From the NCBI RefSeq assembly GCF_037042905.1, contig NC_087261.1:12164217-12228216 (forward strand): 64,000 nucleotides of DNA. Reading direction: 5' to 3'. The notes beneath the pieces were generated by a model. The model had not been told where the DNA came from. It searched no databases and saw only the letters and a list, made by a program, of their open reading frames with translations. Position 1 is the first letter of the stretch; each line of letters opens with the position of its first letter. Source of the stretch: Lytechinus pictus. Its lineage: Eukaryota; Echinodermata; Echinoidea; Temnopleuroida; Toxopneustidae. Below are positions 10,795 to 23,600 of this stretch, piece after piece. A program made the translations under genes and the position numbers.

Positions 10795-11720
10795 AAGTCC
10801 AAAGTCTTTTTTCCAGACCCGGATAATTAAAACTGGTAGAATAAATGTCTTTGTTGTTGTTTTAACTTATACGGTGCTTATTGTGAATATATGCGCTAAA
10901 AGTAAATTGAGAATCAAGCGTAGTCTTTTCTCCAGATCCAGTTACTTAAAACTAAAAACTAAAAACCCTATAGTAATGCGTTCATATGGCACAAAAGTTA
11001 AAAGTCTTTTTTCCAGACCCGGTTGTTCAAAAAATATAATACAAGTCCAAAGTCTTTTTTCCAGACCCGGTTAATTCAAAAATTATAATATAAGTCCAAA
11101 GTATATTTTTCCAGACCCTGTTAATTCCAAACTTATAATATAAGTCGACCCGTTTATTTCAAAAATTATAATATAAGTCCAAAGTTTTTTTTCGAGACCC
11201 GGTTGTTTAAAAAATTATAACAAAAGTGCAAAGTCGTTTTTCCAGACCCGGTTAAAAATTATAATATACGATCTTATTAATGTTGAACAAAATGTAAATA
11301 TAGCATAAACTTTCCACCAGACCCAGTTTAAAAAAAAATCATTCAAAATCAAAACAACAACAACCAAGAACAGACACCGCAATCTTTTCAACATTGAATA
11401 GCATCGAAATATGGTGTAGTCTTTGTTTCAGCCCCGATATTTTAAAATAGAAAATCATAAAGAACAGTATTAACAAAGACCCAACAATCTCATTGATGTT
11501 GAATAACTTGAAAATATAGCGTAGTCTTTCTTCAAGACCCAGTTATTTAAAAACAACAAATCATGAAAAAGATATATATTAATAGTAAAACAAAGGCCCA
11601 CAATCTTATTCATGTTGAATGACATGGAAATATGGTGTAATCTTTCCACCAGACCCAGTTATTTCAAAGAAGGAAATTATAGGAAACAAAAAGAACAAAC
11701 AGACAATATTGACAAAGACC
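10795..11720 (+). repeat. About 50-bp degenerate tandem repeat, left arm
   Basis: Units contain AGTCTTTTTTCCAGACCCGG followed by an AT-rich part. Seven or so clear units run to about 11270, and more diverged ones continue to about 11720 (CCACCAGACCCAGTT forms). Confidence 0.8.
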
Positions 11721-12213
11721 CAGATTATCCTTGATGTAGAATAACGATGTTGAATTATCTTGGGTTATAAAGCACGTTTCCTTCAAATATGAATAATTAC
11801 GCCTATCATTATTTTTTCGCTTTTTGTGGTACACGTTATCACAGGGTTTTTGTAGTTTGGAAGATGCTGGGGTCCAAGTTTTAAGATTAATTGTTTCGCG
11901 TAATTTGTATTTTTAAGAGAACTGGGTGTGGGGTAAAGACAACACTCTAAACCCAACCATTTTAACTGGGTTTAATTTTAAAGATTGATCTTAGCTTTGA
12001 TTTTTTTTCATTTTTTGTTTATCTTTTAAATAACCGGGTCTAGACAAAAGACTAACAATAATACTCATGTTATTCCACAGGAATAAGAATATGACAAAGA
12101 CTAATGTTTTTAAGATTGTTTAAATTATTTTTTAAATGACTGGGTCTCGATAAAGACAACGTTCTTAACATGTGCTTTTCTACATGGTCTTAATTTGGAT
12201 GATTGTTGGTTCT

Positions 12214-12634
12214 AAAGGCGACCGCACACCTTACGACTGGTCTGCGACCCGATTTTGGAAAAAATCGCTTTTTGCTCATTTTCTGAAGATGTGAATGGAA
12301 CATATAATTTTATTTGAGGTTAAAATTAATTGAAATATTAATATTATAGCCATTTTGAAAGATTACAAGCCCTTGTTTTGGAGTAAAGTCCAAATTAGTT
12401 TCAAATCGTAGCCAATCGTACGACTGCTATGACGTCATTACGACTAGATATTAAATTCGCTTTTATTCTAAGAAGAATGATAATATAGTCACAAATTTGA
12501 TCATAGGTATTCGTAAGATGATTTAGAACATTACAGAGTAAGATATTCCAAGTTTCAGTATTAGCATCAAATTCCACTACATTTTATTCTAAAATCGGGT
12601 CGCAGACCACTCGTAAGGTGTGCGGTCGCCTTTA
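12214..12634. mobile_element. GGCGACCGCACACC MITE, copy 2, nested in the fold-back element
   Basis: Same length (421 bp), ends and internal sequence as the copy at 5727-6147. The ends TAAAGGCGACCGCACACC and the complement of the right end match nearly perfectly. It sits near the centre of the fold-back element and interrupts its repeat pattern, so it arrived later. Confidence 0.85.
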
Positions 12635-13379
12635 GATTCGTTGTTGGGGTTGGGTTTTATTGCTTTTTTATTCTTGAAATAACTGTGTCTGGAGGAAAGT
12701 CTACAGTCGATCTTCATGTTATTCCACGGTAATGAGATTATTGGGTATTCGTTTTAGAATATTTGTAAAAACTATTTTTTTTTCAAATAATAACCGAGTC
12801 TGGAGAAAGGATGTTTGCTTTACCCATGCATTATTACAATGTTTTGAAGGGATCTCAGTATTATTTTTAAAAAAAAATGGGTGTGGGGTAAAAACATTTT
12901 TTTTTTACTGGGTGTTACTTTTGAAGATTGGTCTTAGATTTGAATTTTTTTAGATTCATTCTTTTAAATAACCGGGTCTAGAGGAAAGAGTACGTTTTAA
13001 AACCCGTGTTATTCCACAAGAAAAAGAATATGATAGGGTCTTACATTAGAAGTTTTTTTGTATTTTTTTTTAATGATTAGGTCTGGAATAAAGACAACGC
13101 TCTACACCTCTTTTTAAAACAGGTTCTTAGGTTGAAGGATTGTTTGGTCTTAGATTTTGATTTTTTTTAATTAATACTATAAATGTGTTATTTTGAGAAA
13201 AAAAAAATAATTGGCTGAAAGGCTACGCTATATGTCCATGTTATCCACCATTAATACGATTATGGGGTCTCTATACTGTTTTGTTGTTGTTGTATTGTTA
13301 TTTATAATTTTTGAATAAAGGGTTTGGAGAAAAGACTAAGCTCGATTTTCATTTTTATTCCACTGGATTATCATTATGG

Positions 13380-13700
13380 TATCTTAGTTTGGACATATAA
13401 TTTTTTAATAACCGGGTCTGGAAAAAAAAAGACTTTGGAATTAAATTATAATTTTTGAAACAACCGGATCTGGAAAAAAAGACTTTGGACTTATATTATA
13501 ACTTTTGAAACAACCGGGTCTGGAAAAATAACTTTGGACTTATATTATAATTTTTGAAACAACCGGGTCTGAAAAAAGACTTTGGACTTATATTATAATC
13601 TTTGAATTAACTGGGTCTGGAAAAAAGACTTTGCACTTTTGTGCTATATGAATAAGGTTTTAGTTTTTAGTTATAAGAAGCCGGGTCTGGAGAAAAGACT
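13380..13700 (-). repeat. About 50-bp tandem repeat, right arm
   Basis: Inverted counterpart of the left-arm array: units read AACCGGGTCTGGAAAAAAGA with an AT-rich spacer, at least five units. More diverged units extend left towards 12.7 kb. Confidence 0.8.
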
Positions 13701-14204
13701 ACCTTTGATTCTCAATTTACTCTTAGGGCATATATTCACAATAAGCACCGCATAAGTTAAAACAACAACAAAGACATATATTCCACCAGTTTTAATTAAC
13801 TGGGTCTGGAGAAAAGACTAAGCTCGATTCTCATTTTTATTCCACTGGATTGGCTTCATTGGCATTAACAATCGAAAACACTTAACAGAAATACAGCGCT
13901 CATATCTGCAGCTAGCGCTATATAAGCTGTATGGTGTCGAGTAGGACACCCTCTACTGTCCTATTATGTCCAGTTCTTTTCTGATCGTCCTTCGTCCTTT
14001 TCTAAACGTCCTTTGTTCATTTCTCATCATCCTTATACGATTTTCGAAACATCCTTTCTTTATTTGGAATCAGTATTGATAAATTCTTTGTGATTGTGCT
14101 TTGATTGCCCGGCCCAATCGTCCTTTGTTTTAACTTGTTTCTCGTTTGTTTTTGGTCGTCCTTTGTTTGTTTTTAATCATCCTTTGTTTGTTTGTTTGCA
14201 AGTA

Positions 14205-14370
14205 TCCTTTGTTTGTTTTTAATTGTCCTTTGTTTATCTGTGATCGTCCTTTGTTCGTTTGTAATCATCCTGTGTTCGTTTGTAATCGTCCTTTATTCGT
14301 TTGTGATCGTCCTTTGTTCGTTTGTAATCGTCCTTTGTTCGTTTGTGATCGTCCTTTGTTTGTTTGACAT
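14205..14370 (-). repeat. 21-bp minisatellite, right arm
   Basis: Inverted counterpart of the array at 10229-10400; units read CGTCCTTTGTTCGTTTGTAA. The number and order of the GTAATC/GTGATC variants differ slightly from the left arm. Confidence 0.9.
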
Positions 14371-14480
14371 AGACCTTTCACCGTACGAAGTTTTGTTTGT
14401 TTGTTTATGTCCTTTGTCTGTTTTTACTGTGTTTTGCTTGTTTAAGATGACGTTAATTTTGGCCCTTATGGCCGCCCATA

Positions 14481-14800
14481 CCCACGGCCCACCACCGCAT
14501 GCAAACTACAGCCACTGTTCAGTGGCTACGTATACCCTTCATCATGTTCATGTACAGAGCTAGCTAGAGAGCAGTCGTACAAATTATATATACGAACATG
14601 TTTTACAGTGGCGTCATACACAAGGAGGTGAAAAACCTAGAATTCGGGCAATAGCCAAAATTAATTTAGTTAGCGGTAATAATAATTATAAGACAAGAAA
14701 ATAATACAAAACGAAGGAGAATCTACATCATCTAGAAGTCCAGTTGTTTCCACTCATAATTGTTTCAAAATGATTCTAAACGATGAATTAAAATATACTA
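14481..14800. other. Spacer, no gene seen
   Basis: Flank of the fold-back element; no motif recognised. Confidence 0.35.
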
Positions 14801-14845
14801 GTTCTAGCTACTACTCCTACTACCACCGATACTACTACAACAACA

Positions 14846-14900
<55 letters not shown>

Positions 14901-15037
14901 TATACTACTCACTAATAATAATAATGTAATATTGATACTAGTGATGATGATAAGAAGAAGAAAAAGATGAAGAAGAAGACCGAATGAGAAGAACAAAAAA
15001 TATAATACTTAAATGATTAATAATACTACAGTGTATA

Positions 15038-15069
<32 letters not shown>

Positions 15070-15395
15070 CACTACTACTACTACTGCTACTACTACTACT
15101 ACTGTTCATAACAATGACGCTATCAATAATAATAATGATAATAATAGTAATAATAGTTACAATAATAATAGTAATGAAAATAATATTGATAACAAACTAT
15201 GCAAATTATGATTAACAATCTTATAAAAGTTTCAAAATGATATGCTAATGATATAGTATACTACTACTACTACTAATCATCATGATAAAAATATGATAAT
15301 AATAAAAATAGCAATAACAATAATAAATGTATATATAACTACATTAACTACTACATGGCTATGACGACTACTACTACGACGACGACGGCGACCAA
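14801..15395. repeat. Trinucleotide microsatellites (TAC)n, (AAT)n, (GAC)n
   Basis: Long (CTA)n/(TAC)n runs at about 14840-14900 and 15040-15100, AAT-rich stretches between them, a short (CTA)n near 15262-15275, and an ACGACGACG tract near 15375. The open frame here is a poly-tyrosine translation of the repeat and is not a gene. Confidence 0.9.
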
Positions 15396-15697
15396 CAACG
15401 GTGACGGAATGTCATCCTCTTCTTCCATGACATTCGTGTTGAACCTGTATAGTTTTTTGTTTTGAAACAATTTTTTTAATTTCAATATATTCATAATCAA
15501 ACATATCATACATGTATTACAAAACATTACAAGACGAAATAGATATTGCAAATAATTATTGAAGGTAACATTATTTTGATCACACTTACTGAAAATTACA
15601 TAACATAAGACTAATATGACAAAACATTGTTTAATACATGTACATACTTGGAAAAGAAAAAAAGTAATAATAAAAATGAAATATACGCATCCATTCG

Positions 15698-18407
15698 TTA
15701 CTCTAAATCAACCTGTTCCCATTTCTGGAGATGAATTGCCAAGGTATTCCTCTCTTGTGCAATCCTATATTCCTCTACCTTATATTTTCTACAATGTTTT
15801 ATTATGATTCCAACAGCTGGCAAAACAGCTTCCTGCCTTGCAGAATAAATATCTTTTTTTTTACTATTAAAATTACTGTATTTAAACATTTTATCCTATT
15901 TGAACTTGAGTCCCTAACAAAGTGTATTCCATGGAGAGATTCTCCAATTCTTTTAACCTTAATTTATGTCCAATATTTTTCCAAAGTGCTTGAACATTCG
16001 GGCAACTTTTAAATAAGTGATCAAGAGTTTCAACTTCTTGGTAACAAAACGAACATTTGTTAGATGAAATATAACCTATTGTATGAAGTTTATCATTTGT
16101 GTAAATAACCCCGTGCAGCTGTTTAAACTGAAATTTCCTAAATTTACAATGCACTGTAGAAAAACGCGGTCTCATGAAAATATGCCGAATTTGATTTACG
16201 TTTAAACTTGAAAAAATACGATTGATTTATGCATGTCATCCGTCTTTTTTAAACCGTTAATAATATATATATATATATTTGTTTTGAACTAATCTTGTCT
16301 AGAGATACATTTTTCCCAATAGTACTGTTGTAAAGAGATATGGTCGTCATGGGACTGATTACTTTGTAATGGATTAATCCTGAATGAACGTTACCATCCA
16401 ATTGGCAGAGCATCATAATACCATGATATTTTTAAAATATCATTAGAGTCCAAACCGCGGTTTGAAAAGTAAGATACTGGCCTTAAGTGGCCGTTTCCAT
16501 CAATCAAATAAATAAGTTTGAATATGTTATGAGTATAGAGTTTTATATCAAATACCATTTTGCTATCAATAAATACATGTTTGTTATTAAATTTTATAGT
16601 GTTTGAAACACAATCCTTCTCCTTTGTCCTACATTCTTCCATTCATTGCCAAACTCTTAACATTTCAAGATAGAATGTTTGTAACTTTGCTCTGATCTTG
16701 GCGGTATTATAATTACATTGAAAAATGATCACCACCAATTGATTTACATAAACTATTGAACAGCGTTTTCCATTTCATCTGATTGTTACAATATGTTAAT
16801 CTTTTCATCCACATTACACGTTGTACTTAAATACAAACTTCAAAATTTGTTACTCGTAAACCTCCATTTTCATAGTTTTGATACATTGTGCTTCTTTTTT
16901 TATTTTATCTTGTCCATTCCAAATGAATTAGAATGTGATTTTTTCTATTTCCACATAAACCCACTTCGGGGCCACAATCAAAGATGAGACATAAATCAGT
17001 TTTGAAAGTGCATACGTTTTTAGAAGATGAATTTTCCCTAATATGGTCAAATCTCTTTGCTTCCACAAACTCAATAGCTATTTTATTTTGCTTAATATTT
17101 CTTTGTAGTTCATTTCTTCTTTGACCTTCACATCCATGGTAAAATATATTCCCAAAATCTTCACTTCTTTAACCATACTCCATCCTTTTGGGACAGAGTC
17201 CTGGTTTGTACTGGTTAATTCCTAATCTCATTACATTTCTTTTATCCTTGTTTAATATGAGACCACTTAATTTACCAAAAACATCAAAAAGTAATTCAAG
17301 TCTTTCTAAGGACCGTTCATCTCGTACAAAAATCGACACATCATCAGCATACAGCACTTGTTTAACTTCATTCTGAGCCAATAAAATACCCCTAACCCCT
17401 GTATAATTTGTTATAACATTTGCAAGTAATTCAATAGATAAAATAAAAATGTAAGGCGAGAGGGGATCTCCCTGTCTTACTTCCCTCTGTTTATCAAAAT
17501 AACCAGTTGTGAAGCCACCATTCATAACACAACTACATGCTCCACTATACAAAGTTTTGATCCACTGTCTAAAAGATACACCAAATCCAAACATTTCTAA
17601 TACATTTCGTATGAACTCATGCGATACAGAGTCAAATGCTTTTTCAAAATCCACCGCTAATAAAGAGCTTTTTATATTGTTATTCAAAGCCTGAAACAAA
17701 ATATCATCAATATAAAGACGAACTGCTTCGCCTATATTTCGATTATTAATGTATCCATAAACCTGGTCAACCTGTATAATTTCGGGGAGAATCTCTTTAA
17801 TTCTTTTGGCAAGAACTATAGTTTTTTAATTACCTACTTTTTCAATTAGAGTGATTTCTCCATTTCTGTGATGCAGACAACTCACCTTTTTCAAAAGTTT
17901 TATTTAAACAATCAACCAATAGGTCATCAATTACACACCAAAACGTGGAGTAGAATTCTGTTTGGGGATTCATTAAGTTGCATGCTTTTCAAAGCCTCAA
18001 AACATTCACTTTTGCTTAATTTACCTTCACATCTATTTTTTATTGTCTTCTGATAATTAAGTAATACCTTGGATGAAAGGGATTTTTTCAGTAAATTTTC
18101 AACATCATTGCAAACTCTTACAAGAATATAAGGAACTGTAGAATAATTTGATGATTCTTAGAATTTCATCTTTGTCGCTATGTATCTGATTATCTTCACC
18201 TATTAATTTATGAATCTCAGATTTACGTTTGTTTGATAACACAAGTTGTTCAAAAATGCAAAATTCTTTCCCCCTTTTTCACTCCAGGCCCCGCGTGACC
18301 TTACTTTGAGACCATCAAGGCCAAAGTCAGATAACTTCTTAAGGAGTTCTCTTTTTTCCTCCAAATTCTTCCGCAAAACATCAGTTATTCACAGCAATTT
18401 GCTGTTC
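15698..18407 (-). pseudogene. L1/Tx1-like LINE ORF2: reverse transcriptase to C-terminus (decayed)
   Basis: Read on the - strand this is the 3' two-thirds of a non-LTR retrotransposon ORF2. From right to left there is an L1-type linker, a segment with EILPEIIQVDQVYGYINNR, the RT block with VDFEKAFDSVSHEF, VRQGDPLSPYIFILSIE and the catalytic YADD (about 17350), then the thumb and a connection region (16391-16642). A cysteine/histidine motif CSFC...DHLFKSCP follows (15891-16175), and the C-terminal YSARQEAV...KW end (15698-15889). Several frameshifts and stop codons separate these blocks, so it is dead. RT motifs and the C-terminal zinc-like motif are those of the L1/Tx1 group. The endonuclease half lies at 24020-24852; the 5.6-kb element between them is an insertion. 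Confidence 0.85.
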
Positions 18408-19318
18408 TAATGGGGTGTTGCAAGAAACTTGCGATTGAACGCAAATCGAACGCAACTCCCAAAATTGAGCGTAAGTCCTCCGATTAAACGCAAATCTGCA
18501 ATTGAACGCAAGTTACGTTCAATTCTGTTGCAAGAAGAAGTTGCGTTTGATCAATTAAACGTAGATCAAGCGCAAGCTTTGCAATTGATTGCAAATCGAA
18601 CGTAACTTATGTAAGATTTTGGAGGATGCGCAAAATTTGCGTTCGATTTACGTTCAATTGATTGTCCATAGGCTTGTGTACTAAAAATTCTGCAAAATTT
18701 TTTTTTTTGTATTTTGTTTTGAAAACTTGTGTAAATTATGCCATTTTCAATTTTCCATGGGTTTTTTTTCAAGAAAAACTTGAAATAATGTTATTTTCAA
18801 TCTTTATAGGCCTCTTCAGCAATCATGCCATTATTTTCACACAATTTCAGTACATTCTCTCCTAATATCATTTTAAAGTGTGTCAATCACCAAAAATATT
18901 CTGCTCTTGTTATCAGAGGTCATGGAATATTCAAATTGTGATTTCTGAAATAATTTGTATGAAGAAATGTTGAAAAAATAATAACTCTCCATAGGCACAA
19001 AAGCCACTCTTTATTAAAACACTTCATGCACTGGCAAATGCTTATCAATATTTCTGAGCGTTTGCAGTAAATACAACTCAGAATATGTTTTGCAAGAGCA
19101 CTAAATTGCTTAAATGCTTTCATTCATACATATCATAATGAATAACATGCCCAATTAAGTTATTTTAGTTTGATTTTCAAATAAAACATGCATTTCAGGA
19201 GATTGCTACACTTCAAAATCTGAAGCTCTCTTGTTTCTCTCTCTTTAATCATGAGATTGCATCGTAGATATATATCACACTTGCATACAGAGATGAGGTC
19301 GAGGCTGATTCTTCCGAG

Positions 19319-19475
19319 TCATGAGGCAGCTTGAGAGAACTTCCCATAGATTCTGTACAGTGACTCGGACCAAGGCCAGCAAAATGTTGCCTCGAGGTCA
19401 GCATTGACTACATCCCTGCTTGGACTTGAAAAGATCCATTGATCTGTGCACAAAAAAGAACACTGCTCAAGACAT
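19319..19475 (-). pseudogene. Possible Harbinger nuclease relic
   Basis: The - strand reads DVVNADLEATF and then, in a second frame, AGLGPSHCTESMGSSLKLP. This loosely resembles the DDE-nuclease segment of Harbinger transposases, where an aspartate-containing strand is followed by a PGSxHDS-type motif. The match needs a frameshift and lacks the HD pair. The context (Harbinger-type ends and TAA target) makes it plausible, but the call is weak. Confidence 0.3.
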
Positions 19476-19830
19476 TCATTATTGATGGACCTTTTATTTT
19501 CATTTTTCAATGTTTCTTGCTCCCGAGGAATTACTTCTGAGATTCAGTTATATTCAGTTAAATTTCATATCATCTACATCAAGTGTTTCACCACAGAATG
19601 TCTTGTTTGAAATTGATGTGTATCATGCAGAAGACCACAGTTCTTAAGGTTGGCATGAAGAATCCATAGAAGTCCAGTCAGGAAAGCCACAAGCGTCTCT
19701 GCTTGAAGGAACAAATCTGGTTTCCAGAAGCAGTCTAATTTGAGATGAATTTGGAGAGCTCCATGGAGTGAAGTTTTTAAACAAGCAACGCCCTCATTCT
19801 GTAGTCCACTCTTATAATGATGTTACTACA

Positions 19831-20014
19831 CAGGGGCCGCGGAACGGTTTTCAAAGTGGGGGGGCTGAGCCAAAAGTGTGGGGGGGGGGCTGACCATGCT
19901 AAAAATAACAATCATATGGTCATTTTTATGTTTTTGTACACGGTTTTGGAAAAAAGTGGGGGGGGGGGGCTGAAGCCCCCCCAGCCCCCCCCCCCCCCGG
20001 TTCCGCGGCCCCTG
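19831..20014. mobile_element. GC-ended MITE (CAGGGGCCGCGGAACGG), copy 1
   Basis: Ends CAGGGGCCGCGGAACGGTTT and the complement CAGGGGCCGCGGAACCGGGG. It contains long G- and C-runs that can pair with each other. Related copies at 60027-60199 and 60516-60689 share the GGGGCTGAGCC and TTGTACACGGTTTTGGAAAA blocks. Non-coding. Confidence 0.85.
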
Positions 20015-21594
20015 CTACAGACAGGAGCAGCTCTGAATTCAGTTCTGATAATCAACCTGTTCATAAAAAAATAATAATATGGGAAATAATGCAAGCCCAT
20101 AACTATACATAGCTTGGGTTAGTTCAAATTTTGTCCTTTCAGTGCAAGAACGCCCTTAGCAAAACATTTGTGTGCACCCATCGGTGCAGAAATGCCCCTA
20201 TGTCTGCTGGTAAGGGCGTTGTTTGCACCCAAATGATGATATGATAGAGGGATAGTGGCTTACTCCTGAGACCATAGTAATTGGCAATTTGCCATGAAGT
20301 AATCTAAAAAAGTGTGAACTGATTGTTTTTCCCCAAATAAAAGAATCATGGAAATTAAAATATGCAATAAATTAAATCAATGAAAGCAAAATACACACTT
20401 TCATACAGTACACCTTGGATGAGCACAACCACCCCCTCCCCTCCCCCCATCAATGGGATGTCTTCATTGCTGAGAAGTCCAGTCAAGATAGAGATTTGTG
20501 TTAGCCTTTTTCATTTTGCATTATCCTTGGGTCAATGTGTACAGATTTCACCCTCATCCCCATTACGATCATGGTGAATTATTAATAATAATACAGTTTA
20601 CATGTAACCTACCATTCAAGAGTTGATAAAATGAATCAATCAGCTGGTTGCAAGAACACACATTGTAGCAGACACAGTTATGGTGGTTCTGAGGTTCCAG
20701 ACTTCTTTGTCATAACTGTAGTAAGCAATTAAAAGCAAAAAGCAAAGAGATAAAACATATTCATGAAATTAATATACAAGTTAAGCTCAGTTGCCAGTGT
20801 GTTAATCATAATAGTAGTCCAAGGGTGTTTTGATTAAAGTCACTTCTGGCCTGGGGAGGGGCACTATGGTTCCTCAGCCATTGGCGGCGCAATTAAAAAA
20901 ATTATGAAATCCTACCTTTTGCTTTAATTTACTAAAAAAAAGCTCGTAATAGAATGCCAAACTTTGGTGTACATATTCTTTTCTAGAGCAATCCTAACAA
21001 CTTTACTTTAAAAAATCTGGTATCAAAATAAATTCCTTTCTATTCATGTTTTTTTATAAATATTTTTTCTTAACTTCTTAAATTTTTTTTTAATTATTTT
21101 CAAGACAACGTTCATCAGTGACATTAAATTACTATTGTCAATAAAAAAAAATTACCCAGTTATGAATATTTACTTTTTAGATGTAATCATATTTCTGTCT
21201 GACATGTACTTAAACAAACATAATGTTTCAAAATTTCCTGACCCTGTACCTGGGAAAGGCAAATTTAGTATCAAAAGTTGTGTGAGACTTGAAAGTAAAA
21301 CGTCAGTCAGCGGTGCGGAAATAAAATTTTGAGTGGCAGATTTATTCTGAAAAATGTCAAGGGGGACCATATGCCATATGCCCCCCCCCCCACCCCCGAG
21401 TATTGTGCTTGATGTGGAAAGATGTAAAAAAAAAATCATGATTATGCATTCAATATTAATAATGAGACACCCTTTAACTGAAAGCACCTGGAAAAGCATT
21501 GTAATCATCCATTAAACAATTTAAAGTGAAAAAAATATGTCATCTATATAGCACCTCATGTGCTTGCATAAAAACCAAGAGTCAGCTACATAGT
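20015..21594. other. Interior of Harbinger-like element, no gene recognised
   Basis: Reads as AT-rich sequence with a GGGCGTTGTTTGCACCC-type hairpin near 20148-20232 and homopolymers. A short C-rich tract lies at 21380-21398. No transposase exon could be identified. Confidence 0.4.
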
Positions 21595-22015
21595 AGCCCG
21601 GGGGGGGGGTACTCACGAGATAAGGCATATGGGGATATGCCGCAGGAATGGGTCGCCTTTTTTGAAGAAATCCCTAAACATGGCGTATGGTTTTATGCTG
21701 GAAAATCCCTAAGCATGGCCCAATTTTTAGATAATGTCCTTAAACATGGGTCCATATTCTACTCCAATGTCTTAGGTGCAAATCCAAAATGACCTTACAT
21801 TTTGGGCGATAACCTTTTTTTTTTTTTGCTTGTCAAGTTTTCCAGTCGAAAATGTGCCCCCCCCTTTTGGAAATCCTGGATCCGCCCCTGTAATGAATCC
21901 CTAATAATGGGTACCTTTTTAGCCAAAATGACCTGTAAATATGGGTACGGGTTTCGAACTTACAGCCGTACACCTTTGTCCAAACCAAATCTAAGTACCT
22001 CCCCCCCCCCCGGCA
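21595..22015. mobile_element. G/C-run MITE with nested smaller element
   Basis: Starts with GCCCGGGGGGGGGGTACTC and ends with GTACCTCCCCCCCCCCCGGC. Between are repeats of CCCTAAACATGG / CCCTAATAATGGGTAC type. A second insert ends near 21890 with AAATCCTGGATCCGCCCCTG. An 88-codon open frame (21526-21792) is a translation of the repeat units. Confidence 0.7.
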
Positions 22016-22497
22016 TAGTAGATCTACATATTGAATCAAAAAAATAAATGTATTTACATGTATATCTTTTTATATTTATATGAGATGGATATTAAAAATG
22101 TGACTCATACGGCACATCATTACAAATCAACGACACAAATAGACTGTCCTTGCTAAGAACCTCTTGTGCAATCTGCCCGTAAGAATATTAAAAAAAGAGC
22201 CCTGGGCGGGCAACATCCTATTCAATGTTAAAACTTCCCCAAGAATGTGGCAGATGTGGCCAATAGATTCTGAAAAGTAGCCCAATACATGTAGACCCCC
22301 TATACCTTTGTTTTTTTTTCTTGTCTGGCGAGATATACGGAGTCTGGAGAACCCCCCCCCCCCCCCAAATAGAAAAAAAACAATAATAATAAATATATTT
22401 TTTTTTATCCTCCAAAGACAAAAGTCGACACAGCAAAATTTTCACTTTATCCCAGGCCAGGCCAAGGAAAGTCATAAAAAGGGAGGTTAACGGTAGA

Positions 22498-23107
22498 CTA
22501 CCTCGAGCGAAGTTCGTGCAGGCTCCACTCCACTTCACTACCGCTACACTACGCTCCACCTACCCGAACTTCGAGACCGTGAACTCTATCTGATATTCCG
22601 AGTGACAAAGGTGGGATTTTATGGGGGGGGGGGAATATAAAATTCATGCAACATCACGATCTTTAAAAACAATTAAATTTAATATTCTTACTTTACACCA
22701 AGTTTCACTTCTTTTCCATGCTTCTATCAGTGTAAAAATGGGTGATTTAGAGCCAACATGAAGTTCCTCACACGTATAAATAATTTGCTGCCAATTTCAA
22801 AACATTGCATGCACGTGCGATAATAGCGAATTAGTTATTTGTGTGAGGAACTTCATGTTGGCTCTAAATCACTCATTTTTAGACTGATAGAAGCATGGAA
22901 AAGAAGTGAAACTTGGTGAAAAGTAAGAATATTAGTTTTAATTGTTTTTAAAGATAGTGATGTTGCATGAATTTTATATTTTCCCCCCATTAAATCCCAC
23001 CTTTGTCACTCGAAATATGTAGAGTTCAGTCTCGAAGTTCGGGTAGGTGGAGCGTAGTGTAGCAGTAGTGAAGTGGAGTAGGGCCTGCACGAACTTCGCT
23101 CGAGGTA
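22498..23107. repeat. 610-bp near-perfect palindrome
   Basis: The left arm begins ACCTCGAGCGAAGTTCGTGC and the right arm ends with its complement. Matching continues through the GGTGGAGCGTAGTG block, the CCCACCTTTGTCACTC block, the GATGTTGCATGAATTTTATA block and AGCCAACATGAAGTTCCTCA. Each arm is roughly 270-300 bp with a short spacer near 22800-22830. Most likely a palindromic MITE nested in the Harbinger-like element. Confidence 0.85.
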
Positions 23108-23362
23108 ACGTTAGACAGACTCTTAAAAAAAGAGAGTCAAATGGAGAGGAATTTTTTTTTTTGGGAAATGTCTAGAGTGTAATGGAAGTCTTTAATTTCT
23201 ATTTACTGGATGGCTATTCGCCGTTGAAACCGATATATAACTTTAAAAATCATTTCAAATAGGAACAAAAATAATCTTTAAAGGTCATTTTCGATGTTTC
23301 ATACATAATTAGAGCCTACACATTTACTTGCTTCTGGGTGATTTTTAACAGCACTGCACCGG

Positions 23363-23600
23363 CAATGACAATGACAATGACAATGACAATGACAATGATT
23401 TTATTTCTTTGACGGCCCCTCCTGGGGGCATAGAAGAAATATAACAACTTACAACAATGGCAATAATAGGCATAAGAAAAAAATACCAAGGTAACAAGAA
23501 TCAAACATGATGATAATAAACATATGTACAATACAAGACCTGCCGTGTTGTTGATACAACCGTGCATTACCGACACAAAAAGTCAAGTGTGGGACTGGGA
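23363..23600 (-). mobile_element. 5'-truncated LINE 3' end with (CATTGT)n tail
   Basis: On the - strand the sequence CCAGGAGGGGCCGTCAAAGA is followed by AATAAAATCATTGTCATTG units. This is the usual 3' end and simple-repeat tail of an L2-like LINE. No coding region remains; the upstream limit is uncertain. Confidence 0.55.

Larger units (their letters stand above)
10116..14480. mobile_element. 4.4-kb fold-back element with minisatellite arms
   Basis: The outer 30 bases, starting TATGGGCGGCCATAAGGGCC, are inverted exactly at the right end. From there inward each arm carries, in the same order: a CAAACAAACAAAAC tract, a 21-bp minisatellite, a conserved block with AGCGCTAGCTGCAGATATGAGCGC, a block with ATTGTTAATGCCAATG, then a roughly 50-bp repeat containing CCAGACCCGG. 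The arms therefore pair over well over 1 kb each. The central 12-13 kb part is looser and holds an unrelated MITE (12214-12634). No transposase frame is present; the long open frames at 10213-10613 and 14146-14563 are translations of the minisatellite. The layout matches the fold-back class known from Drosophila and sea urchin (TU-type) elements, but no family is assigned. Confidence 0.8.

Noticed and set aside
14146-14563. Hydrophobic repeat protein frames
   Set aside because: Mirror of the same minisatellite in the other arm of the fold-back element.
14770-14970. Poly-tyrosine open frame
   Set aside because: Translation of a (TAC)n microsatellite.
21526-21792. 88-codon frame with repeated KHG motifs
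   Set aside because: Translation of CCCTAAACATGG units of a MITE.
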